A stretch of 64,000 bases of DNA from Streptantibioticus parmotrematis (lineage in GTDB: Bacteria; Actinomycetota; Actinomycetes; Streptomycetales; Streptomycetaceae): NCBI RefSeq assembly GCF_019890615.1, contig NZ_JAINVZ010000025.1, forward strand, positions 1 through 64,000, written 5' to 3'. The position numbers and the translations under genes were made by a program. The notes under the pieces were generated by a model that was not told where the DNA came from, made no database searches, and worked only from the letters and a program-made list of their open reading frames with translations. Shown in pieces: positions 15,847 to 23,524 of the stretch. How positions within the stretch are numbered: position 1 is the stretch's first letter; each line of letters begins with the position of its first letter.

Positions 15847-16449
15847 ATGCGGACACTCAGACGCGCCTGCGCCACCCTCGTGGCGGCGACCGTACCTTTA
15901 CTGGGACTCGGCGCACCCGCTCACGCCGCCGCACTGCCTACGTCCGCCCCCCAGCGGCCGGCTCTCGCGTCCGGGGCATTGGCCGGTACGAGCGACGCCG
16001 TCCCTGATCCCGACCGTACCCTCGGCCCGGGCTGGCGGACCACCGATGACCGCGCCGTGACCACCGCTGCCGATACCCAAGGACTGCGTGTTCTGGTCGC
16101 CGACTCGAAGAACGCCTATCAATGGCACACGGCCGCGGTGCTCTCGGAGCCTGGGTTCGCGGACGTGTGGGTCGGTCAGGACTGCCTCATGGACCGTTCC
16201 CACGTGGCGGTGGTCTACGCTCCGCGCTCGTTCACCAACAACGAGCAGCTCATGGAACGTGCCGCGTTCACCGCCGTCGTGAACCTGGACACCGGCCAGG
16301 TCGTCAAGTTGCCGATAACGGCTATGCTGGCCTACTTCGATCCCGGCTGCAACAGCGTCGAGCACACGGCCGCGTTCACCGCCGTCGGAGCCTCGTCCAC
16401 CCAGACAGATCACCACTGTCGCCACCGATGGGCACGTCGTAAGCCGTAG
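15847..16449 (+). CDS. Frameshifted large secreted protein, N-terminal part
   Basis: The first 200 codons of a long exported protein whose frame breaks near 16408. It starts with ATG at 15847 behind AAGGAG and has a signal peptide (RACATLVAATVPLLGLGAPAHA-A). The coding sense continues to AFTAVGASSTQT and then runs out of frame to a TAG at 16447. Removing one base (G at 16408) joins it cleanly to the next frame (…STQT + ITTVATDGHVVS…), giving one 1376-residue protein. The first domain looks like part of a beta-propeller-like sensor region (LRVLVADSKNAYQWHTAAV). A sequencing error or a real inactivating mutation cannot be told apart here. Confidence 0.75.
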   Translation: MRTLRRACATLVAATVPLLGLGAPAHAAALPTSAPQRPALASGALAGTSDAVPDPDRTLGPGWRTTDDRAVTTAADTQGLRVLVADSKNAYQWHTAAVLSEPGFADVWVGQDCLMDRSHVAVVYAPRSFTNNEQLMERAAFTAVVNLDTGQVVKLPITAMLAYFDPGCNSVEHTAAFTAVGASSTQTDHHCRHRWARRKP

Positions 16450-16465
16450 CACTGCGGCGGGCGAG

Positions 16466-19400
16466 GTGACCTCCGCCGTCCCGAGCAGCGGCGACGGCCA
16501 AGTGACCGCGGCCGAGAGCGGTCGTGCGGTACGCATCGACACGCGTGATCGCACTTCGACCGTGGCGGACACCAAGGGCACGGCGTACGACCTGGTGCCG
16601 GGCCGGGACGGCATCACCTATCTCGACCAGCAGGCCGGCATCGCCACCGCGCATGTCGTGCGCCCGGGAGAGTCCACCGCGGTTGCCAAGGGGCCGCTCG
16701 CCTCCGTCGCGCTTCAACCCGGGGCCGACGGCCGGGTCTTCGTCACCGGAGACGTCTCCGGTCGAGGCGGTTCGGGGGTGGATGTCCTTCCCCACACGAA
16801 CGCTCAGGACACCGTGTCGAGCGAAGGCCGCCTCGCGGTGCAGCCGGTGCTCACTCCGTCCGTCCGCAGCGCGGTCGAGAGCATCGACCGGGCCGGCAAG
16901 GACCTGTCCCACGCCGGCAAGGCCGAACCCGACCCGTCTGCTCCCGCTGCACCTCAGGGCGGGGGGAGTGCGGGGGTCACCGTCACCTCGACCGTGACCA
17001 CCACTGGCAGGCAGGTCACGGAACAGGTGGCGCCGCCCAGCACTTCCGCCCGTGCTTCGCAGGGCAAGGTGCAGTCCCCGGCTCTTCCCGGCGGCGGAAA
17101 AGCCAGATCCGACGTCGCGCCCCACGCCGCCTCGGGCACGTCGAACTCCACCGTCGACACCGATCGGTGGTGCGCTGTCCCACGCAACGATCCGAACACG
17201 CTCGCACTGCAACCCACGCCGAACCAGGTGGAGTGGGCGGTCGACATGGCGGTCCGCGGCGACCTGAGTTCCCAGTGGCTCACCCAAGGCGGGTGGCGCG
17301 ACCAGGACGACGTGGGCACTGTGGACCCCCAGAGTCTCTTCCCCCTGCCGGCGCTGACCGGGGGCGGGCGCATCCCCGCCCAGGTACTGCTCGGCATCAT
17401 GGCGCAGGAGTCCAATCTGTGGCAGGCCGAACCCGGCTCTGTTCCGGGTCAGACGGGTAACCCGCTCGCTTCGTTCGACGGGTTCTACGGCCGTGCCTCC
17501 GCCCCCGAAAAGTCCGGAGGGGACTACTGGGCGGTCGACTGGACCAAATCCGACTGCGGCTACGGCGTCGGGCAGATCACGGACGGCATGCGTCTCCCGG
17601 CTCACCCCAAGCCAGGGGAGACCGAGCTGCCCGCTGATGTGCAGCGCGCGGTGGCCGTCGACTACGCGGTCAACATCGCTGCGGCCGCGCAGTTCCTCGC
17701 CGGCAAGTGGAACGAGATCCACCAGAGCGGTCAGACGATCACGGTCAACGACGACAATCCGGCGCACATCGAGGACTGGTTCGCGGCCGTGTGGGACTAC
17801 AACGCGGGCCTGAATCCCGCGTCACAGGCCGGCAGCAACGGCAACTGGGGTCTGGGCTGGTACAACAACCCCGCGAACCCGCTTTACGACCCCGCTCGCG
17901 GCCCCTTCCTCGACGGGAAGATCACCTGCACGCTTCCCGGGAACATCGAGGAGACGGGCTGGACCATGTGCTCACAGCATGGGGCCTCCAACGTCACCGA
18001 CAATCCCACGTTCGCCGACGCTGCCCACCCGGAGAACTGGCCGTACGAGGAGAAGGTGATGGGCTGGGCGGCGGAGTCCATCGACACCGGCTACTCCTAT
18101 GACACCGACGGCAATCAGGACCGCGCGGGTTCCTCGGGTTACTCCACGATGGGGTTCCGCCCCGAGTGGTGGGACACCGACCAGGACCGGATCATGGTGA
18201 AGCCGCCGCTGGACACCTTCTGCTCCACCAGCGCCAACAGCTGTGATCCCGCGTCCCCGCCGCCCTGCGAGCCGCAGCACCTTGGCTCCTCGTGTGACAC
18301 ACCCCACTGGTGGCACCAGCAGAACGCCACCTGGAAGCCGGACTGCAGCACCAGTTGCGGTCACGAGAACCTCAAGTACGACACCCTGCGTGCCGAACCC
18401 GGTCGTGGCTACAACCTGCTCTACGGCGAACCCCAGTGCTCCGGCGGACTGCCCTCCGGAGCCGAGATCGTCACGTCCGTACCCGACGGCACGCCCACCT
18501 ACTCGAGTTGCGGCAACGTGAGCAACGATGCCGGGACGTTCGGCTTCACCTTCCAGCCCGACGCACAGGGCCATTACGAGGCCCGTATGGACCTGTCCCA
18601 GATCGGTGGCGGCTGGGGCGGGCACTTCTGGTACGCCCACACCCGCTCGGACGACACGGGAGTCTCGAACCCCGGCGGCACTGTGACCAGCAGCGCCGAC
18701 TCAGTGATCGGACCCATGTCGATTGTGGGCTCCTGGAAACTGTCCCACCCGCTCAACGCCTGGACACGGGTCTTGGTGCACATACCCGATACCGGGGCAC
18801 AGACCCAACAAGCGATCTACACGGTTCACACTGGTGCGGGCAATGACGAGAATAGGATCATCAACACGCACTATGACGCGAACACCTGGGTCAGCCTCGG
18901 GGTGTTTCATTTCGTCCCGTTGGCCAACGGCGACTTCCAGGGCGTCACTCTTTCCAATTACACTTCCGATGGAACCGGTGGCGACGATGTCGCCTGGGGT
19001 GCCGTCGCCTTCCAGCCGCTCAGCGCCAAGCCCAAGGATTTCGTGGTTCAGATGGGCGACTCCTACTCGTCAGGGGAAGGCGCCGAGCCCTACCTTCCCG
19101 GCACCGACGTCGGGCCCTACGCCAGCCAGGACAGCCAGACGTCTACCGGGGCTTCATGGAACGCCTGCCGCAGGAGCCAGAACTCCTGGATCCGGCAGAC
19201 CGTTCTACCGGACCAGTCAAGTGCCATCGGTGCACTGGCCGACTCCAGTGACGCCAGCCTTGATTATCACTCGGTGGCGTGCTCCGGTGCCTATACGTGG
19301 GAGATGGACCCCGCACTGGGCCAGGCGAAGAACTGGGGAACGATCGGCGAATACCATGAAGTCCAGCAGTTGAGTTCTGGATTCCTGGACAGCAATACCA

Positions 19401-19978
19401 CCTTGGTGGCACTGACCATCGGCGGTAACGACGCCGGTTTCAGCAATACTGTGCAGGACTGCGTCGAGGTTCCCCCTGGCCCGGGTTGCCCGTCCGACGC
19501 GACAGTCAAGGGCCAGATCGACAGCGCGGTCTCGGCCACCAGCCAGGTCATAGCGGACATCCACAGTGAGGCGCCGAACGCCAAAATCGTGCTCCTCGGG
19601 TACCCGCATCTTTTCGACACGAGCACGGTGTGTGACTCGGTCGTGGGCGCGACAGCCATGACTCAACTCAACACCTGGGCCGACTATTTCACCCAGCAGG
19701 ACAACAACGCGATGGCAACGCTTCATAAAAGCAGCGGTGTTCCGGTCGTGTTCGAGGACCCGGAACCACAGTTCTTCAAAGGGTACGAGGACTGTGGGGC
19801 GAAGGCCGCGGGTATCAACGACTTCGTCGCTGCTCCGACCGGCCCCGGGGACTTCTCCTGCCCCGTCTCGGTGATACATCCCAAGAGTTGGGAGTGCGCC
19901 AGCATGGAAAGCTTCCACCCGAACAACACGGGAACGAAGCGGTACGCTCTCGCTTTGCAGGACGCGCTGAGCAAGTAG
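16466..19978 (+). CDS. Large secreted multidomain protein, C-terminal part (transglycosylase-like, golvesin-like, SGNH hydrolase)
   Basis: This continues the frameshifted gene. Coding sense in this frame begins near 16409. The GTG at 16466 is only the first start codon after the break. From that point: the end of a repetitive beta region (1-110); a Ser/Pro-rich linker; a lysozyme-fold transglycosylase-like domain (~300-460) with IMAQESNLW (Glu ~315), GYGVGQIT and AAVWDYNAGLNP; a golvesin-C-like beta domain (~690-850; WVSLGVFHFVPLANGDF, VTLSNYTSDGTGGDDVAW); and an SGNH hydrolase (~857-1170) with GDSYSSGEG (Ser ~866), TIGGNDAGF and SFHPN (His ~1151). It may remodel or degrade cell-wall material or esters outside the cell. 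Confidence 0.85.
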   Translation: MTSAVPSSGDGQVTAAESGRAVRIDTRDRTSTVADTKGTAYDLVPGRDGITYLDQQAGIATAHVVRPGESTAVAKGPLASVALQPGADGRVFVTGDVSGRGGSGVDVLPHTNAQDTVSSEGRLAVQPVLTPSVRSAVESIDRAGKDLSHAGKAEPDPSAPAAPQGGGSAGVTVTSTVTTTGRQVTEQVAPPSTSARASQGKVQSPALPGGGKARSDVAPHAASGTSNSTVDTDRWCAVPRNDPNTLALQPTPNQVEWAVDMAVRGDLSSQWLTQGGWRDQDDVGTVDPQSLFPLPALTGGGRIPAQVLLGIMAQESNLWQAEPGSVPGQTGNPLASFDGFYGRASAPEKSGGDYWAVDWTKSDCGYGVGQITDGMRLPAHPKPGETELPADVQRAVAVDYAVNIAAAAQFLAGKWNEIHQSGQTITVNDDNPAHIEDWFAAVWDYNAGLNPASQAGSNGNWGLGWYNNPANPLYDPARGPFLDGKITCTLPGNIEETGWTMCSQHGASNVTDNPTFADAAHPENWPYEEKVMGWAAESIDTGYSYDTDGNQDRAGSSGYSTMGFRPEWWDTDQDRIMVKPPLDTFCSTSANSCDPASPPPCEPQHLGSSCDTPHWWHQQNATWKPDCSTSCGHENLKYDTLRAEPGRGYNLLYGEPQCSGGLPSGAEIVTSVPDGTPTYSSCGNVSNDAGTFGFTFQPDAQGHYEARMDLSQIGGGWGGHFWYAHTRSDDTGVSNPGGTVTSSADSVIGPMSIVGSWKLSHPLNAWTRVLVHIPDTGAQTQQAIYTVHTGAGNDENRIINTHYDANTWVSLGVFHFVPLANGDFQGVTLSNYTSDGTGGDDVAWGAVAFQPLSAKPKDFVVQMGDSYSSGEGAEPYLPGTDVGPYASQDSQTSTGASWNACRRSQNSWIRQTVLPDQSSAIGALADSSDASLDYHSVACSGAYTWEMDPALGQAKNWGTIGEYHEVQQLSSGFLDSNTTLVALTIGGNDAGFSNTVQDCVEVPPGPGCPSDATVKGQIDSAVSATSQVIADIHSEAPNAKIVLLGYPHLFDTSTVCDSVVGATAMTQLNTWADYFTQQDNNAMATLHKSSGVPVVFEDPEPQFFKGYEDCGAKAAGINDFVAAPTGPGDFSCPVSVIHPKSWECASMESFHPNNTGTKRYALALQDALSK

Positions 19979-20069
19979 TCGCTTTCAGTAGCGATAGATC
20001 ATGAGTCGATGTGTTGCCCGCTCGCCGTGGTTGACGTGCGGGCGGGCAACACCGGACAGGGGGCCGCCG

Positions 20070-20636
20070 GTGTCGCACCCAAGGCGCATTCTCACTGCCC
20101 TGATGGTGGTGGCCGGCACGATCGTGATCGTCTTCGTGGGAGCTCTCGTGTGGGCCGATCGGGACGACAGCCAACAGGCGCGGCGAAATCACGACCGAGC
20201 GCTGCGGCAGTCCGAGGAGACCGCTCGGAGTTTCGCGTCACGGCTGAGCGGGGATCCCAGGGCGCCTCTTCCCGACGCGTCGGCGGTCGGGAAATTGGCG
20301 GCTTCGTCCGATCTGGGCAGAGTAGACGTCACCGAGGCGTCTTCGACCGTCACGGTCACGTTCGAGGTGACCACCCCTTACGCCTCCCCGGGATCGTATT
20401 CCGGTTCTGCCGTCTCGGTCTGCTACGAGGTGAGGGTCTCGGCATCGCCCACGAAACACACGTCTCTCGCCCCGCTGCGGTGCAGCCGTCTACCAGTGGT
20501 TCTCGGCTCCCCGTCGGCACCGCCCTCAGGGCGGTGCCGACGGGGAGCTGTCGCTGAGGAGCGGGGTCACATCCCCCCGTTCTGTCCTCCGCCGATGAGC
20601 CCTGACGGGAACGGGTCGGGTATGCCGCCGCCGTGA
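20070..20636 (+). CDS. Small membrane-anchored protein, end uncertain
   Basis: An unrecognised protein of up to 188 residues. A hydrophobic N-terminal anchor (ILTALMVVAGTIVIVFVGALVW) is followed by a charged helical segment (QQARRNHDRALRQSEETARS) and a short beta-rich extracellular part with STVTVTFEVTTPY. The GTG start follows AGGGGG. The frame runs through the 20-bp hairpin at 20506-20548 and 70 bases into the 3' end of the PBP gene on the other strand, so the last ~45 codons look wrong and the true stop may have been lost. It lies 91 bp after the SGNH protein. Confidence 0.5.
   Translation: MSHPRRILTALMVVAGTIVIVFVGALVWADRDDSQQARRNHDRALRQSEETARSFASRLSGDPRAPLPDASAVGKLAASSDLGRVDVTEASSTVTVTFEVTTPYASPGSYSGSAVSVCYEVRVSASPTKHTSLAPLRCSRLPVVLGSPSAPPSGRCRRGAVAEERGHIPPFCPPPMSPDGNGSGMPPP
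20506..20548. terminator. Perfect 20-bp bidirectional terminator
   Basis: GCTCCCCGTCGGCACCGCCC, loop TCA, exact complement. It lies just after the PBP stop codon on the minus strand and inside the 3' end of the convergent small membrane-protein frame. It is placed to stop transcription from both sides. Confidence 0.75.
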
Positions 20637-22780
20637 TGCTTGTGATGTCCCTTGCCATTGTCGCCGCCGTTGGCGGGCGGGCTCTGGGAAGAGGTGGGGG
20701 CACCGTTCTGCTTCTGGTCGCCGCCAGGCAGGGACACCGTGGTCAGTGGCACTGCGGACTGGCCGTCCAGGGCGCCGTCGATCGCGTCGCGCCAGATGGG
20801 ACCTGCGAGCGTGCCGCCGAACGCCTGGCCGACGATCTGTCCCCCGATGCTCTGCCCGTCGAGATCCTGCGGGCTGTTGGTGTCACTGACCACCGTCGCA
20901 CCGGAGAGCTGCGGCGTGTAGCCGACGAACCAGACCTGCTTGCTGTCGTCCGTCGTACCGGTCTTGCCCGCGCTCGGCCGGTTGGTGAGGCCGGCGGGCT
21001 GTCCGGTGCCGTCCTCGACGACGCCCTTGAGCATCGTGCTGATCGAGTCCGCGGTGTGCGTCGACATCACCTGCGTGCACTTCGAAGCGGGAACGGCCAG
21101 CTGGTGGCCCGAGGCATCGGTGACCGACTGGATCGCGGTCGGCGTGCAGTACGTGCCGTGCGCGGCGAAGGTGGCGTAGACGTTCGCCATCTCCAGCGGC
21201 GTCAGGTCGTTGCTGCCGAGGGTCAGCGACTGGACGACTTGGAGCGGCGCGCCGTTGGCCTGCTGCGTGATGCCCAGCTTGTTGGCCATCTGGGCGACGT
21301 TGCACAGCCCCGCGTCAGCCTCCAGCGCGGCGAAGTAGGTGTTCACCGACTCCGCCATGGCCTTGGGCATGGAGAACGGGCCGACCAAGCTCGTTTGGTC
21401 GTTGTGCACCTGGCCGGTCTCCGGGTAGTTGACCCCCTTGCAGTCCGTCATCGCGGGCCATGGCATGGAGTAGGGCGAGGGGTACGTCTGGGACGGCTGG
21501 ATGCCGTTTTCCAGCGCGGCGGCCGCGACGATCGGCTTGAACGTGGAGCCGGTCTGGAATCCGAGACCACCACCCATGTCGGTGCCGACGTTGAGGTTGA
21601 TCTGCGTCTGGTGCGGACCGACGCCGTAGTCGCGGCTCTGGCCCATCGCCATGATCTTGCCGGTGCCCGGCTGGACCAGGCTCATCGCTGTGGCCGCGTC
21701 GTCCGTGGTGTAGACGTGAGAGGTGACCGACTTGTAGAGCGCCTGCTGCGCCTTCGGGTCCATCGTCGTGCGGATCGTCAGGCCGCCGGTTTCCCAGCGC
21801 TTGGCGCGGGCCTGGGCGGTGGAGCCGAAGGCCGGGTCGTTGAGGAACTCCTCGCGCACGTAGTCGCAGAAGAAGCCCGCCCCCATGACGGCGGTGATGC
21901 AGCCGTTCTTCGGGATGCTGGGCTTGAGGCCGAGGGGCAGGGCCTCGGCGGCCTTCGCCTGCGCGTTGCTGATGTCGCCGAGCTGGGCCATGCGCATCAG
22001 CACGGTGTTGCGGCGGTCGGTGGCCGCCTTGGGGTGCTCCAGTGGGTCGTAGCCGGTGGGCGACTGCACGAGCCCGGCCAGCAGCGCGGACTGTCCCAGG
22101 GTCAGGTCGGCCGCGTGGGTGGAGAAGTAGCGCTCGGAGGCGGCCTCGATCCCGTACGCCTGCTCACCGAAGAAGGTGATGTTCAAGTAGTTGCTCAGGA
22201 TCTGCTTCTTGCCCAGTTCCTTCTCGATCTGGATCGCGTACTTCAGTTCCTTGATCTTGCGGCCGATGGTCTGCTGGGTGGCCTCGGCGACCGCCTTGGG
22301 GTCGTCGCCCGCCTCCTCGATGAAGACGTTCTTGACGTACTGCTGGGTCAGCGTGGACGCGCCCTGGGCGACGCCACCGTCCTGGGCGTTGGTGCCGAGC
22401 GCCCGCAGGATGCCCTTGGGGTCGATCGGGCCGTGCTGCCAGAAGCGCGAGTCCTCGATCGCGACGATGGCCTTCTGCATCACCGGGTTGACCTGGTTCA
22501 GCGGCACGACCGTGCGGTCGCGGGAGTAGACGGTGGCGATGAGGTCGCCGTTGGCGTCCAGGATGTGCGAGGCCTGGCTCAGCGGCGGGCGCTTCAACTC
22601 GCCCGGCAGATCGTTGAACTGCTGCGCGGTGCCCTTGGCGGTCAGCCCCAGGGCGCCGGTCGCGGGCAGCGCGATGCCCGCCATCACCACTCCTGCCAGC
22701 ACGCTGACACCGAGGAATTTCGCCGCGTGCCGGGCCGTCGGTCGCGACGGCCGGCCCCCGCCCGAACGCATGTAACCCAT
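20567..22780 (-). CDS. Class A penicillin-binding protein (transglycosylase/transpeptidase)
   Basis: A 737-residue bifunctional peptidoglycan synthase. After a short cytoplasmic tail and a membrane anchor (FLGVSVLAGVVMAGIALPA) comes the GT51 glycosyltransferase with EDSRFWQHGPIDP, GASTLTQQYVKN and an RKIKELKYAIQIE stretch. The transpeptidase domain has STFKP (nucleophile Ser), SVN and KTGTTDD motifs. The C-terminus is a His/Gly/Pro-rich tail. It corresponds to the PBP next to wblA in Streptomyces and PonA2 beside whiB4 in M. tuberculosis. The ATG at 22780 has only a weak AGG but a -10-like TAGGCT seven bases upstream. Confidence 0.95.
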   Translation of the reverse strand: MGYMRSGGGRPSRPTARHAAKFLGVSVLAGVVMAGIALPATGALGLTAKGTAQQFNDLPGELKRPPLSQASHILDANGDLIATVYSRDRTVVPLNQVNPVMQKAIVAIEDSRFWQHGPIDPKGILRALGTNAQDGGVAQGASTLTQQYVKNVFIEEAGDDPKAVAEATQQTIGRKIKELKYAIQIEKELGKKQILSNYLNITFFGEQAYGIEAASERYFSTHAADLTLGQSALLAGLVQSPTGYDPLEHPKAATDRRNTVLMRMAQLGDISNAQAKAAEALPLGLKPSIPKNGCITAVMGAGFFCDYVREEFLNDPAFGSTAQARAKRWETGGLTIRTTMDPKAQQALYKSVTSHVYTTDDAATAMSLVQPGTGKIMAMGQSRDYGVGPHQTQINLNVGTDMGGGLGFQTGSTFKPIVAAAALENGIQPSQTYPSPYSMPWPAMTDCKGVNYPETGQVHNDQTSLVGPFSMPKAMAESVNTYFAALEADAGLCNVAQMANKLGITQQANGAPLQVVQSLTLGSNDLTPLEMANVYATFAAHGTYCTPTAIQSVTDASGHQLAVPASKCTQVMSTHTADSISTMLKGVVEDGTGQPAGLTNRPSAGKTGTTDDSKQVWFVGYTPQLSGATVVSDTNSPQDLDGQSIGGQIVGQAFGGTLAGPIWRDAIDGALDGQSAVPLTTVSLPGGDQKQNGAPTSSQSPPANGGDNGKGHHKHHGGGIPDPFPSGLIGGGQNGGM

Positions 22781-22787
22781 GAGGGGC

Positions 22788-22793
22788 AGCCTA
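22788..22793 (-). promoter_or_regulatory. -10-like TAGGCT, leaderless promoter candidate (PBP)
   Basis: On the minus strand TAGGCT ends seven bases before the PBP start codon at 22780, in the spacing seen at other leaderless candidates in this window. Confidence 0.45.
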
Positions 22794-22914
22794 CGTGGCG
22801 ATTCTGAGGACGTGCGGCCACCTGTTCGCCTAGTCTGTGAATCGCATGAGCCTCCACGGGCCGTCGTTCGTCCTCGTAGTTCACTCTTGTGGGTGATGAG
22901 AGCTGTCCTGATTC

Positions 22915-22928
22915 CTGGCATATGCCAG
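22915..22928. promoter_or_regulatory. 14-bp perfect palindrome CTGGCATATGCCAG
   Basis: This exact two-fold symmetric sequence lies 135 bp upstream of the PBP start and 260 bp upstream of wblA. It is unusual in being centred on ATAT in a GC-rich genome. It is a candidate binding site for an unidentified dimeric regulator. Confidence 0.4.
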
Positions 22929-23188
22929 AGGTCTCGGTCGGCAATACGCACCAACTGTCCGGAATTCCACCGGAAAATGACCGGCGAGATGTCCTGAGTG
23001 TCAGCTATGGACCCTGGTCACTCCGTTGGGTGATCTCCCGCGCACGCATAGTCCATTCGGACCATCCAAGATTGGGCCTGAAAGGGCTGTTGTGCAGTCC
23101 TCGCCTTCCGTAACGTCCTCAACTGGCGGCGGTGAATATGCCGCTGCCGCCGTGGGGGAGCCCCGATTCGGGAGAGGACGGCGCCAGC

Positions 23189-23524
23189 ATGAGCTGGGTT
23201 ACCGACTGGAGTGCGCAGGCAGCGTGCCGCACCACTGATCCGGACGAACTCTTCGTCCAGGGGGCGGCGCAGAACAGGGCCAAGGCGGTGTGCACCGGAT
23301 GCCCGGTGCGGACCGAGTGCCTGGCCGACGCCCTCGACAACCGCGTCGAGTTCGGCGTCTGGGGTGGGATGACGGAGCGCGAGCGCAGGGCACTGCTGCG
23401 CCGCAGGCCCACGGTCACCTCCTGGCACAGGCTGCTGGAGACCGCGCGGCACGAGTACGAACGCGGCATGGGCCTGCTCACCGGGGACCTCGAGGACGAA
23501 GAGGACTACGCGGCCGTGGGCTGA
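23189..23524 (+). CDS. wblA: WhiB-like regulator WblA
   Basis: A 111-residue iron-sulphur regulator. The four cluster cysteines are visible in ACRTTDP, VCTGCPVRTECLADAL, followed by the GVWGG turn and basic RERRALLRRRP region that are the family hallmarks. In Streptomyces WblA governs the switch from aerial growth to sporulation and represses antibiotic production (family knowledge). The ATG at 23189 (MSWVTDWSAQAACR) with GAGAGGA upstream matches the usual WblA start. The frame runs earlier but has no support. Its position between a class A PBP and ArsA-like genes matches the wblA/whiB4 locus. Its 3' end overlaps the convergent ATPase gene by 19 bp. Confidence 0.95.
   Translation: MSWVTDWSAQAACRTTDPDELFVQGAAQNRAKAVCTGCPVRTECLADALDNRVEFGVWGGMTERERRALLRRRPTVTSWHRLLETARHEYERGMGLLTGDLEDEEDYAAVG

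Larger units (their letters stand above)
22781..23188. other. Divergent intergenic region between PBP and wblA
   Basis: 408 bp without a gene, holding the promoters of both neighbours. It contains the 14-bp perfect palindrome CTGGCATATGCCAG at 22915-22928, a plausible operator. The wblA leader appears long and is likely where developmental regulators act. That is known for wblA in general and not shown here. Confidence 0.6.
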
